Positions 16,853 through 26,243 are shown, numbered from the stretch's first letter. The stretch: DNA of 64,000 nt from Streptomyces asiaticus (GCF_018138715.1 NZ_JAGSHX010000006.1:6324001-6388000), one strand, 5' to 3'. The notes: generated from the letters alone by a model not told the origin. Translations and numbers: made by a program.

Positions 16853-18040
16853 ATGCGGCATTTCGAACATCTGCCCGTCGAGGTGCGAGCCAACCTCTTC
16901 CACCGGGAGCCCGGTGAATTCAGCGTGGACTCGCCCGCCCGGACGCTGGCCGTCGCCCTCGGCGCCACCCTGTACTGCCCGGCGACCCGGCCCCAGCTGG
17001 CCGACGACATCGTCAAACAGGCAGGTCGTGGCGTGGTCTCCATGGTGCTGTGCCTGGAGGACTCCATCGACGACGCCGAGGTGGCGGGCGCGGAGGAGAA
17101 CCTCGTACGGCAGTTCGCGGAGCTGTCCGGGCGCGGCTCGGGAATCTCGCTGCCGCTGCTCTTCATCCGGGTCCGCACCCCCGAGCAGATCGTCGATCTC
17201 GTCTCCCGGCTCGGAGCGGGCGTGCGGCTGCTGTCCGGATTCGTACTGCCGAAATTCACCGAGGAGCGTGGCCGGGCCTTCCTCGAGGCGCTGCTGTCGG
17301 CCGAAACCGCCCAGGTGGCAGAGGAGCTGGGCGGACGGCAGCTGTTCGCGATGCCGGTCCTCGAATCGCCCGAGCTGATGCACCGCGAAACGCGCACCGA
17401 CACCCTCAGCGGCATCAGCCGGATTGTCGACAAGTACCGGGAGCGGGTGCTGGCGCTGCGCCTCGGAGTCACCGATCTGTGCTCGGCGTACGGGCTGCGC
17501 AGGGCGCCGGACATGACCGCCTACGACGTCCAGCTGGTCGCGTCCGTGATCGCGGACGTGGTGAACATGCTGGGCCGGGCCGATGGCACGGGCTTCACGA
17601 TCACCGGGCCGGTGTGGGAGTACTTCAAACCGCATGAGCGGATGTTCAAGCCGCAGCTGCGGATCAGCCCCTTCAGCAGCGGCCGCGCCGAGTCGCTGCG
17701 CACCGCGCTGATCGAGCACCACATGGACGGGCTGCTGCGCGAGATCGAGCTGGACCGGGCCAACGGCCTCCAGGGCAAGACCTGCATCCACCCCAGCCAT
17801 GTGGCCCCGGTGCACGCGCTCTCCGTGGTCAGCCACGAGGAGTTCAGCGACGCGGTGGACATCCTCGAGCCGCAGCGCTGCGGGGGCGGTGTGCTGCGCT
17901 CCTCGTACACCAACAAAATGAACGAGGTGAAGCCGCACCGGGCCTGGGCCGAGCGGACCCTGCGGCGCGCGGAGGTCTTCGGGGTGGCCCGGGAGGATGT
18001 GAGCTTCGTGGAGCTGCTGGCGGCGAGCCTGCGGACGTAG
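16853..18040 (+). CDS. HpcH/HpaI (CitE-like) lyase of the Ter enzyme module
   Basis: This 395-residue TIM-barrel enzyme resembles citrate-lyase beta subunits. It has MVLCLEDSIDD near residue 65, LPLLFIRVRT near 102, the metal-site helix MPVLESPELM near 165, and RLGVTDLCSAYGLRR near 205. A conserved KTCIHPSHVAPVHALSVV block sits near residue 305. Related enzymes cleave or form C-C bonds on short acyl or keto acids. This subfamily occurs with PRTase-TRSP-StiP and HAD genes beside TerD, where comparative genomics proposed synthesis of a nucleoside-like metabolite. ATG at 16853 has GGGGAG upstream. Confidence 0.87.
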   Translation: MRHFEHLPVEVRANLFHREPGEFSVDSPARTLAVALGATLYCPATRPQLADDIVKQAGRGVVSMVLCLEDSIDDAEVAGAEENLVRQFAELSGRGSGISLPLLFIRVRTPEQIVDLVSRLGAGVRLLSGFVLPKFTEERGRAFLEALLSAETAQVAEELGGRQLFAMPVLESPELMHRETRTDTLSGISRIVDKYRERVLALRLGVTDLCSAYGLRRAPDMTAYDVQLVASVIADVVNMLGRADGTGFTITGPVWEYFKPHERMFKPQLRISPFSSGRAESLRTALIEHHMDGLLREIELDRANGLQGKTCIHPSHVAPVHALSVVSHEEFSDAVDILEPQRCGGGVLRSSYTNKMNEVKPHRAWAERTLRRAEVFGVAREDVSFVELLAASLRT

Positions 18041-18061
18041 GGCGAACCGGGCCCGGCGCGG

Positions 18062-18105
18062 GCCGGGGACGAGGGATGAGGGACGAGGGACGAGGGACGA
18101 TGGAA
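18062..18105 (+). repeat. GACGAGG-type heptad microsatellite
   Basis: Five imperfect tandem copies of GGGACGA fill the short gap between the CitE-like and PRTase genes. They lie where the leader of the downstream gene would be. Confidence 0.7.
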
Positions 18106-18122
18106 GCGAGGCGCAGGGCGGC

Positions 18123-21100
18123 GTGAGCGTGGACAACGTGTGGTCGGGACAGTGGGTCGCGGACCGGCTGGGAGTACGGCTGGCCGGGGGTGGGGCCGGG
18201 GACGGGGCCGGGGGCGGGGACGGCGATGGCTTCAGCGCCGTGGGTGGCCGGTGCCGCCAGGGGGCCGACGGCGGCCGGGACGGCGACGGTGGACCGAACG
18301 GCGACGGCGGCCGGAATGCCCACGGCGGTCGGAATGGCGACGGCGGACCTAACGGCGACGGCGGCCGGAACGCTCACGGTGGCCGGAACGCTCACGGCGG
18401 CGGGAACGCCCACGGTGGCCGGGATGGCGACGGTGGCCGGAACGGCGACGGCGGACCGAACGCCGACGGCGGCGCGGAGCTGCGTGAGCTGCTGGGGCTG
18501 GCCCTGCGGCGCAACCCCAAGCGGGCGCATCTGCTGGTCTCCAACGTGCTCGGCAAGCATGTTCCGCAGCGCCCCGCCACCGTCCACGGCGCGGGCGTAC
18601 GGCTCGGCCGCCGGGTGCGCGAGCTGCTGGGCGACGAGGCGGCGGCGCGCGCGGTGGTGCTCGGGTACGCGGAGACCGCCACCGGCCTCGGCCACAGCGT
18701 GGCCGACGGGCTCGTCCTCGCCCCGTACCTCCACTCCACCCGCCGCCCGGTCCCGGGCGTCGCCACGGTAGGCGGCTTCGAGGAGGAGCACAGCCACGCC
18801 ACCTCCCACCTGCTGCTCCCCGAGGACCCCGGGTTCCTGGCCTCGACGGGCCCGCTGGTCCTCGTGGACGACGAGTTCTCCACCGGCCGTACGGTCCTCA
18901 ACACCATCGCCGCCCTCCATCGCCGCTTCCCCCGCGACCACTATGTGGTGGTCGCCCTGGTGGACATGCGCTCGCCGGAGGACCGCGCCCGCCTGGACGC
19001 CTTCGCGGCCGACCTCGGCGCCCGCGTCGACCTGGTCGCGGCCGCGGCCGGAGCGGTCCATCTGCCCGACGACGTCCTGGAGCGCGGCGCGGAGCTGGTG
19101 GCCGCGTACGAGGCGGCCGCCGGGGCCCGTGAGGGCGCGACCGCCCCCACGGGGCCCCCGGCGGGCCCGGAAACCACCCGCGTGGACCTCGGCTGGCCCG
19201 AAGGGGTCCCGGACGGCGGCCGCCACGGCTTCACCCCCACCCACCGCGCCTGCTTGGAAGCGGCCCTCCCCGCCATGGCAACCCGCCTCGCGGCGGCGCT
19301 GGGGAAAACACCGGACACCTCTGCCGCGCCGGGCGGTACCGCGTCGGCCGATGCCGCACCGGCCGGTACCGCGCCCGCGGGACACACCGCGCCGGACCCG
19401 GGCCACCCGGCCGCGCCAGCCGCACCGGCTGCACCGGCTGCACCGGCTGCACCGGCTGCACCGGCCGCGCCAGACGTACCAGCCGCGTCGGCCGCGCCGG
19501 ACGCACCAGTCCCGCTGGCCGCACCGGACGCGCCTGCCGACGACCCGGCGGCAACCCCGCGCCGGGCCGCGCCCGCCCCGGGCAGGCCGGGCGGTGAAGC
19601 GGGCGGGCCGGGCGGTGAAGCGGGCGGGCCAGGCGGCGACGCGGGCGAGCCGGGCGGCGCCCCGGGCGGGCCAGACGGTGCCCCGGGTGGCCCCGGCGCC
19701 GGTGGCGCCCCCGCCTCGCCCCACCCCCTCCGCCGCGTCCTCGTTCTCGGGTTCGAGGAGCTGATGTACGCGCCGCTGCGGATCGCGGAGGCGCTGGACG
19801 AGGCCCTCGACGGCGTCGAGGTGCGATATTCGACGACCACCCGCTCGCCCGTGCTCGCCGTCGACGACCCCGGGTACGCCATCAGGACCCGGCTGACCTT
19901 CCCCGCGCACGACGACCCCGCCGACGGCCCCGGCCCCCGCTACGCGTACAACGTGGCGCCCGGCGCCGGCCCGGACCGCCGCTTCGACGCCGTCGTCGCC
20001 GTCGTCGACTCGGCCGCCGACACGCCCGCGCTGCACGCCCCGGACGGGCTGCTCGCCGGCTTGAGCGCGCACACGGACCGGCTGGTGCTGGCCGTGGTGC
20101 CGTCCTACCGCCCCCAGACCCCACCCACCCCCCGCACCGTCCCCGAACGACAGGCACCGCCCATGCACCAACCGTCGTACGAGCCCCTGCGCGGGCCGGA
20201 CTTCTCGTCCTACGCCCCCGAGGAGGTGGGCTGGCTGCTCCAGGACTTCTCCCACGTCACCCTCGAGGCGCCCACCGAGGAGCGGGAGGAGGCGATCCAG
20301 AGCGGGGGCGCGCACTACGCCGAGTCGCTGCCCGTGGAGTACCAGCCGAACGAGCGCTACCAGGAGCTGTTCCGGGCCGCCCTCGACACCTCCGCCGCCC
20401 GGATCGCCCGCGCGGTCGGCGCGGTCACCGAGATTGTGCTCGCCGAGCGCTCCCCGCGCCCCGTCCTCGTCTCGCTCGCCCGCGCCGGCACCCCCGTCGG
20501 GGTGCTGATGCGCCGCTGGGCGCGCCACGCCCACGGGCTGGACCTCCCGCACTACGCGATCTCCATCGTGCGCGGCCGCGGCATCGACACCGCCGCGCTG
20601 CGCTGGCTGGCGGACCACCACGACCCCTCCGACGTCGTCTTCGTCGACGGCTGGACCGGTAAGGGCGCCATCACCCGCGAGCTGTCGGACGCCCTCGCCC
20701 CGTACCCGGACTTCGATCCGCGGATCGCGGTCCTCGCCGACCCGGGCCGTTGTGTGGACACCTACGGCACCCGGGACGACTTCCTCGTCCCCTCCGCGTG
20801 CCTCAACTCGACCGTCTCCGGGCTGATATCGCGCACCGTGCTCCGCGCCGACCTCGTCGGCCCGAACGACTTCCACGGCGCCAAGTACTACCGCGAACTC
20901 GCCGGCGCGGACGTCTCCGAGTACTTCCTGGACACCGTCTCGGCCCGCTTCGCCGAGGTCGCCGAGGCCGCCCTGGCCGACGCCGGGCGGCTCGCGGCCA
21001 CCGACCGCACCCCCACCTGGGAGGGCTGGGCCGCGGTCGAGCGGATCAGCCAGGAGTACGGCATCCACGACGTCAACCTGGTCAAGCCGGGCGTCGGCGA

Positions 21101-21410
21101 GACCACCCGGGTGCTGCTGCGCCGCGTCCCGTGGAAGATCCTCGCCCAGCGCGGCGCGGGCGCGGACCTGGACCATGTGCGGCTGCTCGCCGAGCAGCGC
21201 GGAGTGCCGGTCGAGGAGGCCGACGGCCTCCCGTACACCTGCGTCGGGCTGATCCACCCGCGCTACACCCGGGGCGCCACCGGGGCCGACGGCAAGACGG
21301 TCGGCACGGCTTCCGGAGTGACGGCCGACAGGACAGCCGACAAGGCGAACACCGCGAACACGGCGGGCAAGGCCGCCGGCAGACACGAGAGAACGGTGGC
21401 GGCACGATGA
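18123..21410 (+). CDS. PRTase-TRSP-StiP fusion protein of the Ter enzyme module
   Basis: A 1095-residue fusion. A phosphoribosyltransferase domain covers about residues 120-330, with the PRPP loop LVLVDDEFSTGRTVLNTI near 244. A TRSP region follows at about 540-660 (RVLVLGFEELMYAPLRIAE). A C-terminal domain of the StiP 'cysteine protease' family runs from about 681 to 1060 and includes DVVFVDGWTGKGAITRELSD and VPSACLNSTVSGL. Three low-complexity insertions interrupt it: Gly/Asn/Asp/His repeats (residues 20-118), an APAAPAAP tract (about 420-480) and GGEAGGPGG repeats (about 480-525). It starts at GTG 18123 and overlaps the HAD gene by ATGA. The product is thought to be a nucleotide-derived metabolite. 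Enzyme specificity is unproven. Confidence 0.85.
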   Translation: MSVDNVWSGQWVADRLGVRLAGGGAGDGAGGGDGDGFSAVGGRCRQGADGGRDGDGGPNGDGGRNAHGGRNGDGGPNGDGGRNAHGGRNAHGGGNAHGGRDGDGGRNGDGGPNADGGAELRELLGLALRRNPKRAHLLVSNVLGKHVPQRPATVHGAGVRLGRRVRELLGDEAAARAVVLGYAETATGLGHSVADGLVLAPYLHSTRRPVPGVATVGGFEEEHSHATSHLLLPEDPGFLASTGPLVLVDDEFSTGRTVLNTIAALHRRFPRDHYVVVALVDMRSPEDRARLDAFAADLGARVDLVAAAAGAVHLPDDVLERGAELVAAYEAAAGAREGATAPTGPPAGPETTRVDLGWPEGVPDGGRHGFTPTHRACLEAALPAMATRLAAALGKTPDTSAAPGGTASADAAPAGTAPAGHTAPDPGHPAAPAAPAAPAAPAAPAAPAAPDVPAASAAPDAPVPLAAPDAPADDPAATPRRAAPAPGRPGGEAGGPGGEAGGPGGDAGEPGGAPGGPDGAPGGPGAGGAPASPHPLRRVLVLGFEELMYAPLRIAEALDEALDGVEVRYSTTTRSPVLAVDDPGYAIRTRLTFPAHDDPADGPGPRYAYNVAPGAGPDRRFDAVVAVVDSAADTPALHAPDGLLAGLSAHTDRLVLAVVPSYRPQTPPTPRTVPERQAPPMHQPSYEPLRGPDFSSYAPEEVGWLLQDFSHVTLEAPTEEREEAIQSGGAHYAESLPVEYQPNERYQELFRAALDTSAARIARAVGAVTEIVLAERSPRPVLVSLARAGTPVGVLMRRWARHAHGLDLPHYAISIVRGRGIDTAALRWLADHHDPSDVVFVDGWTGKGAITRELSDALAPYPDFDPRIAVLADPGRCVDTYGTRDDFLVPSACLNSTVSGLISRTVLRADLVGPNDFHGAKYYRELAGADVSEYFLDTVSARFAEVAEAALADAGRLAATDRTPTWEGWAAVERISQEYGIHDVNLVKPGVGETTRVLLRRVPWKILAQRGAGADLDHVRLLAEQRGVPVEEADGLPYTCVGLIHPRYTRGATGADGKTVGTASGVTADRTADKANTANTAGKAAGRHERTVAAR

Positions 21411-22267
21411 GCGTTCTGGTGGCAAGCGACCTCGACCGCACCCTGATCTACTCCGCGGCCGCGCTCGGCCTCGAGATGCCGGACGCCGAGGCCCCGCGGC
21501 TGCTGTGCGTCGAGACGTACGAGGGCAAGCCGCTGTCGTACCTGACCGAGACCGCCGCCGGGCTGCTCGCCGAGCTGGTCCGCACCTCCGTCTTCGTCCC
21601 CACGACCACCCGTACCGTCGAGCAGTACCGCCGCATCCGCCTCCCCGGCCCCGCCTCGCGCTTCGCGATCTGCGCCAACGGCGGCCAGCTGCTGGTCAAC
21701 GGCGAGCCCGACGCCGACTGGCACCAGCGGGTGCGCGGCGCCCTCGACGACGGATGCGCCCCCCTTGAAGAGGTGCGCGCCCACCTCAGCGCCACCGCCG
21801 GCCCCGCCTGGCTGCTCAAGGAGCGGGTGGCCGAGGAGCTGTTCGCCTATCTCGTGGTGAGGCGGGAGCTGCTGCCCGAGGGGTACGTCAAGGAGCTCAC
21901 CCAGTGGGCCGACCCGCGCGGCTGGACGGTCTCCCTCCAGGGCCGCAAGATCTACGCCGTGCCCAAGCCGCTCACCAAGAGCGCGGCCGTAGCCGAGATC
22001 AAGAGCCGCACCGGAGCCGACGAGGTGCTCGCCGCGGGCGATTCGCTGCTCGACACCGATCTGCTGCTCGCGGCCGACCGCGCCTGGCGCCCCGGCCACG
22101 GCGAACTGGCCGACATCGGCTGGTCGGCACCCCAGCTGACCGTGGTCGAGGAGAAGGGCGTCGCGGCGGGCGAGGCCATCGTCCGCGCCCTGGGCGAGCG
22201 CTCCTCCGTCACCTGGGCGCGTGCCCGCAGCCAGATCATCCGCGCCGTCTCCCGCGGCCGGGACTGA
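21407..22267 (+). CDS. HAD family hydrolase of the Ter enzyme module
   Basis: This 286-residue Cof/sucrose-phosphatase-like HAD protein has motif I DLDRTL near residue 8 and motif II FVPTTTRT near 63. A Lys of motif III lies in the KPLTKSAAV region, and motif IV is GDSLLDTDLL. HAD enzymes of this type dephosphorylate sugar or nucleotide phosphates via an aspartyl-phosphate. ATG at 21407 overlaps the preceding TGA (ATGA), so it is translationally coupled to the PRTase fusion and probably acts on its product. It is the last gene of the Ter module. Confidence 0.9.
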   Translation: MSVLVASDLDRTLIYSAAALGLEMPDAEAPRLLCVETYEGKPLSYLTETAAGLLAELVRTSVFVPTTTRTVEQYRRIRLPGPASRFAICANGGQLLVNGEPDADWHQRVRGALDDGCAPLEEVRAHLSATAGPAWLLKERVAEELFAYLVVRRELLPEGYVKELTQWADPRGWTVSLQGRKIYAVPKPLTKSAAVAEIKSRTGADEVLAAGDSLLDTDLLLAADRAWRPGHGELADIGWSAPQLTVVEEKGVAAGEAIVRALGERSSVTWARARSQIIRAVSRGRD

Positions 22268-22570
22268 CCAGCCGGCCCGATACCGGCCGGAATCGAGATC
22301 ATGCCGCGGAAGATCGGCACCATGCGGCCGAAGCAGACCGCCTTGGCGCCGTGACGCCCGGACAAGCGTTCGGTCCGGCCGATATCGGCGGGCCCTGACC
22401 AGCGGCAGCCACTCCGCGATCGCGACGATCGTGCGCCGTCTGGAAAGCTGAAGCTGAACGGAATGCAGAATGCAACGGACGGGACGGGACGGGACCGGGC
22501 CGGACGGGACCGGACCGGACCGGAACCGGTCGGGGAGCCGAAGAGCCGAGGAGCCGAAAGGGAGGCCGCG
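22268..22570 (+). other. Gene-free spacer with GGACC microsatellite
   Basis: No gene is supported here. From 22477 to 22530 the sequence is a run of GGGAC/GGACC pentamer repeats, followed by three copies of GAGCCGA-like units leading into the ribosome-binding site of the methyltransferase gene. Earlier parts contain only dispersed GCCGATATCGGC-like palindromes. Confidence 0.6.
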
Positions 22571-23233
22571 ATGGCCGAGAGCAAGAGCACACCGATCACG
22601 GCCGAGCTGTACGACTACGTCCTGCGGCACAACCCGCCGCTCGACCCGGTCCTGCGCGAGCTCGTCGAGGTCACCCACCGCAACCTCCCCGGCCACGCCG
22701 GGATGCAGTCCGCCGAGGAGCAGGCCCCGCTGCTGGCCTTCCTGGTCCGGCTGATCGGCGCCCGCCACATCGTGGAGGTCGGCACCTTCACCGGCTTCTC
22801 CGCGCTGGCCATGGCCCAGGCGCTGCCCGCCGACGGCCGGCTGATCGCCTGCGATGTGTCGGAGGAGTGGACGGCGTACGGGCGGAAGGCGTGGGCCAAG
22901 GCGGGCGCCGAGGACCGTATCGACCTGCGGATCGCGCCCGCGCTGGACACGCTGCGCGCGATGCCCGCCGAGCCCCATATCGATCTCGCCTACCTCGACG
23001 CGGACAAGCAGAACTACATCCCGTACTGGGAGGAGCTGGTCCCGCGGATGAACCCGGGCGGTCTGATCGTCGCGGACAACGTCTTCTACCACGGGCAGGT
23101 CATGGAGGCGGCGCCGTCGCCCGGGGGCGCCGCGATCCAGGCGTTCAACGACCATGTGGCGGCGGACGCCCGGATGGAGGCGGTCATGCTCACCGTCGCC
23201 GACGGTCTGACGCTCGCGCGCCGGGTCAGCTGA
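22571..23233 (+). CDS. Class I SAM-dependent O-methyltransferase (caffeoyl-CoA OMT-like)
   Basis: This 220-residue enzyme belongs to the metal-dependent small-molecule O-methyltransferases (Methyltransf_3). SAM motif I is HIVEVGTFTGFSALAMA near residue 78. The metal-binding block DLAYLDADKQNYIPYWE lies near 142, and GGLIVADNVFYHG near 168. The substrate is probably a catechol-like compound but is not readable. ATG at 22571 has GGGAGG 5-10 bases upstream. The 3' end overlaps the convergent DUF4383 gene by 8 bases. It does not obviously belong to the Ter module. Confidence 0.9.
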   Translation: MAESKSTPITAELYDYVLRHNPPLDPVLRELVEVTHRNLPGHAGMQSAEEQAPLLAFLVRLIGARHIVEVGTFTGFSALAMAQALPADGRLIACDVSEEWTAYGRKAWAKAGAEDRIDLRIAPALDTLRAMPAEPHIDLAYLDADKQNYIPYWEELVPRMNPGGLIVADNVFYHGQVMEAAPSPGGAAIQAFNDHVAADARMEAVMLTVADGLTLARRVS

Positions 23234-24089
23234 GCCGCCGGTCGCGTATCCGCCGCCGGACCCGGGCCCAGCGCCCTGGGGGCTTGGGCTGACCGGCGGG
23301 CGTGGCCCGCTCGCCGCCCCCGGGCTGATCCAGCTTGCCCCACTTGCCGGGCGGCTGACCGGACCGTTCAAGCGGCCCACCACCCGGTCCACCCGGTTCA
23401 GGTCCACCCGGGGCGCCCGGTCCACCCGGGGCGCCCGAGACCTCGGGCGTGAGCGGGGCGCCGGGCGGGACGGCCGTAGCGCCCCGTTCGGCCGCGCGCT
23501 CCCGCGCCGCGACCAGCTCACGCGCGTGGGCGGCCTCGCGCTCGGCCTGCTCGGGGTGGCGGGTCACCCAGTACGGATTGTCGTGCGGTAGCCCGCCGCT
23601 GACCCGTCCGTACATCCCGAACCACATCAGCAGCAGCCCCACCACAAAGCTGAACAGCACGTTCTGCATCCGGAACGCCAGGAAGTTGTACGGGGTCTCC
23701 AGCAGCGCCAGATTGACGAACCCGCTCAGCAGGAAGAGCAGTCCGAGCACCATGTTGAGCGACGAGGCGAAGTTGCCGCCGATGAGCATGCCGAAGAACA
23801 GCAGCAGCCCGATGACGATGGAGAGCACGCTCAGCGTGCCGTTGGTGTTGAGCCCGGCGACCGTGTTGCTGCCGGTGTCGAAGAAGCCGACCCGGTGGAT
23901 CAGGCCCAGGACGCCGAAGGCCACGAGCACCAGCCCCATGAGCCCGGCGCCGACGCGATAGACCTTGCTGAGCCGGTGATCGACGGGCAGATGCTCATCG
24001 AGCGTGGTGTGCGCGCCGATCCGCTCGGGGAAGTGCCGTGCGACTCCGGCGGGATGGGGACCGATGGGGGAGGGGCGGCCCGTAGCCAT
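23226..24089 (-). CDS. DUF4383 membrane protein with disordered tail
   Basis: A 287-residue protein. The N-terminal 180 residues carry four transmembrane helices of the DUF4383 type, with HRVGFFDTGSNTVAGLNTNG between helices 1 and 2. A charged helix (EREAAHARELVAARERAAERG) and a Gly/Pro-rich tail follow, ending in basic RVRRRIRDRRLS. Function unknown. The start codon ATG at 24089 has GGAGGCCGGAG directly upstream. Its 3' end overlaps the O-methyltransferase gene on the other strand. The tail resembles the low-complexity extensions seen elsewhere in this window. Confidence 0.82.
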   Translation of the reverse strand: MATGRPSPIGPHPAGVARHFPERIGAHTTLDEHLPVDHRLSKVYRVGAGLMGLVLVAFGVLGLIHRVGFFDTGSNTVAGLNTNGTLSVLSIVIGLLLFFGMLIGGNFASSLNMVLGLLFLLSGFVNLALLETPYNFLAFRMQNVLFSFVVGLLLMWFGMYGRVSGGLPHDNPYWVTRHPEQAEREAAHARELVAARERAAERGATAVPPGAPLTPEVSGAPGGPGAPGGPEPGGPGGGPLERSGQPPGKWGKLDQPGGGERATPAGQPKPPGRWARVRRRIRDRRLS

Positions 24090-24262
24090 CTCCGGCCTCC
24101 TTGCTGCTGGCGCCGGACCTCGGCCGCGCGCTGTCCGCGGTCGGGGCCGTACCCGTGGACCGCCACGTCACCGGCGCGCGGCGGCGTACACGACGTGCAC
24201 GCGCACAACCGGGGGCGCGGCACGGGTACGCATCTCCAGGATCCGCCCCGGTCCCCCAGGGC

Positions 24263-24496
24263 TCAACCGCAGCAGCCGCCCCCGCAGCAGCCGCCCCCGC
24301 CACCGCCGGACGGGGGCCGGGCCGGGGAAGCGGAGGACGACGAGGACGCGGTACCGGTGACGGCCACGGTGGACAGCAGCTTCACCGTGTCGTCGTGCCC
24401 ATCCGGGCAGGACGCGGGAGCGGAGGACTCGGCCATGGGCCGGTTCAGCTCGAAGGTGGTGCCGCAGGCGCGGCAGCGGTACTCATAGCGAGGCAT
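24263..24496 (-). CDS. FmdB family zinc-ribbon protein
   Basis: This 77-residue protein has the FmdB CxxC-x(n)-C fold: MPRYEYRCRACGTTFELNRPM, then a single distal Cys in PASCPDGHDD where a CxxC is usual, possibly completed by the His. The C-terminus is a Ser/Gly linker ending GGCCGGGCCG, which supplies four more Cys. FmdB-type ribbons are small putative regulators or nucleic-acid-binding proteins. ATG at 24496 was chosen because the family always begins there; upstream codons in frame come from a repetitive spacer. It precedes the DUF4383 gene on the same strand. Confidence 0.85.
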   Translation of the reverse strand: MPRYEYRCRACGTTFELNRPMAESSAPASCPDGHDDTVKLLSTVAVTGTASSSSSASPARPPSGGGGGGCCGGGCCG

Positions 24497-24530
24497 GGCA
24501 GGAGCATAACCACCCAACCGCAGGTCAGCC

Positions 24531-24600
24531 CCCCGAATGACCCCTGACCCCTGACCCCTGCGAATGACCCCAGAACCCCTGAACCCCTGAACCCATGAAC
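24531..24600. repeat. CCCCTGA-type microsatellite
   Basis: Imperfect copies of ACCCCTG(A) alternate with GAATGACC units between the FmdB gene and the coiled-coil gene. The tract appears non-coding. Confidence 0.75.
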
Positions 24601-24611
24601 TCTGGGCGGCC

Positions 24612-26063
24612 TCAATGCCCCCCGCCCCGCTCGTCCCGGATCTCCTGGACGACCCGGCCGACGGTCTGCCGTACGGCCTCGGTCTCGGAGAGGAAGTGCC
24701 ACCAGTCCGGATGCCGCCCCTCAAGACCCGCGATGGCCCGGTCGAGGCGCTCCACGGCGTCGTCCAGCGGGCGCGCGTGGCGCGGATCGGGGGTGCTGCG
24801 CCCGGCCATGGCCAGCCGCTGCGCGTCGCGGATCGCGAACCGGGTGCGCTCGATCTCCTTCTGCTGGTCGTACGACACCTCGTCCAGCCGCCGCAGCCGG
24901 TCCCCGGCCGCCGAGACGGCCTCGTCCGTACTGTTCAGCAGCGCCCGTACGGTGGCCAGCAGCGCGGTGGCATCCGGCCAGCGCTGCTCCTCGCGCGCCG
25001 CCTGCGCCTCCTTGAGCTTCTCCTCGGCCTGCGCCACATCCCGCGCCGCCTGCGCGGGTACGGGCTGGAGATCCTGCCAGCAGGCCGCGCTGTACCGGCG
25101 GCGCAGCTCGCTGAGGACGGGCTCGACCCCGGCGGCCCGGGTGGTGATCGCCTGGGCGCGGGTGCGCAGCGACACCAGCCGCTTGTCGATCTCCGCGGCC
25201 CGCTCCGGCAGCCGCTCGGCCTCCCCGCGCACCGCCTCGGCCCTGCGCAGCACATCGTCGGCGCGCCGCAGGGTCTCCTGCACACCGTGCTGCCCGGCCC
25301 CCTGGTTGAGCTTGGTCAACTCGGGTGACAGCGCCGCCAGCCGGGCCGCCAGATCATCCGCCCGCAGCCCCGACGCACGCACCGCGTCCAGCGCGTTACT
25401 CGCCGCGAGCAGCGCCTGCCGCGCCCGCTCCACCGCCGGCGCCAACCGCGCCAGCCGGGTCTCGGCCTGCTCGAGCAGCGCCCCCAACCCCTGCCCGAAC
25501 CGGTCCAGATCCGCCTTCGTCCGCTCCAGCGCGTCCTTCGCCCTGGTCAGCTCGGCACGGGCCCGGGAGGCCGCCGCCGCGTCCAGATCGTCCCGGTCCA
25601 GATCATGGGCGTCCACCGCCGTGATGTAGTCCTGGCTGACCTGGTCGATCCGCCCCTCCAGCGCCGAGAAGTCGGCCGCCGTCCGGCGCGCGGCGGGCGA
25701 ATCGTCCACGGCGGTGATCGTCTCGATGGAGATCCGCAGATCCCGCTGTGCGGTGTCCAGCTCATAGAACGCCGCCGCCGCGGCATCCTTCGCCGCCTGC
25801 GCCTCCGCCCGCTGACTCTCCCCCCGCCCCCCGAACCACCGCCGCCCCCCGCCCCCACCGGCGAACGACAACGACCCCACCGCGACCAGCAACGGCACGG
25901 GCAGCAACATCAGCCCGAGCACGGAGGGACCGCGCGACGGACGCGACGGACGCGACCGACGCACCCGGACGAGCCGGGCAAAAGCGATGACCGGGGCAAC
26001 ACGGTCGGCCGGACGACGCGGACGGCGCGCTGGACGCGCAGACTCTGCAGATGACGCCGCCAC
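24612..26063 (-). CDS. Membrane-anchored coiled-coil protein, function unknown
   Basis: A 483-residue protein. A basic Arg/Pro N-terminus is followed by one hydrophobic segment (SVLGLMLLPVPLLVAVGSLSF, about residues 47-67). The rest is a long, mostly helical part rich in Ala, Glu, Arg and Leu with heptad character, e.g. LERTKADLDRFGQGLGALLEQ. No catalytic motif is visible. The layout suggests an envelope or septum-associated structural protein exposing coiled coils outside the membrane, or a secreted one if the segment is cleaved. I do not recognise a named family. It is single-copy, lying between the FmdB gene and tRNA-Val. Confidence 0.75.
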   Translation of the reverse strand: MAASSAESARPARRPRRPADRVAPVIAFARLVRVRRSRPSRPSRGPSVLGLMLLPVPLLVAVGSLSFAGGGGGRRWFGGRGESQRAEAQAAKDAAAAAFYELDTAQRDLRISIETITAVDDSPAARRTAADFSALEGRIDQVSQDYITAVDAHDLDRDDLDAAAASRARAELTRAKDALERTKADLDRFGQGLGALLEQAETRLARLAPAVERARQALLAASNALDAVRASGLRADDLAARLAALSPELTKLNQGAGQHGVQETLRRADDVLRRAEAVRGEAERLPERAAEIDKRLVSLRTRAQAITTRAAGVEPVLSELRRRYSAACWQDLQPVPAQAARDVAQAEEKLKEAQAAREEQRWPDATALLATVRALLNSTDEAVSAAGDRLRRLDEVSYDQQKEIERTRFAIRDAQRLAMAGRSTPDPRHARPLDDAVERLDRAIAGLEGRHPDWWHFLSETEAVRQTVGRVVQEIRDERGGGH

Positions 26064-26243
26064 TTCCCGCTCCCGATGGATCGCCCGGTCCGAATGTCAT
26101 TCTCCCACCCGACACTGACGAGCACAGCGCTCGGTTCGGTTCGCGATCTGCGGACTTCTCCGCCCCGAGCCCACCCCCTCCGTGGCCCCTTCCCCACAAT
26201 TGCGGCACCACCCCGGAAACCCTGTAGGCTGACAGCCCCCCTG

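Noticed and set aside
17844..21425. Open minus-strand frame of about 1190 codons opposite the CitE-like and PRTase genes
   Set aside because: Same antisense artefact; PRPP-loop and StiP motifs are on the plus strand.
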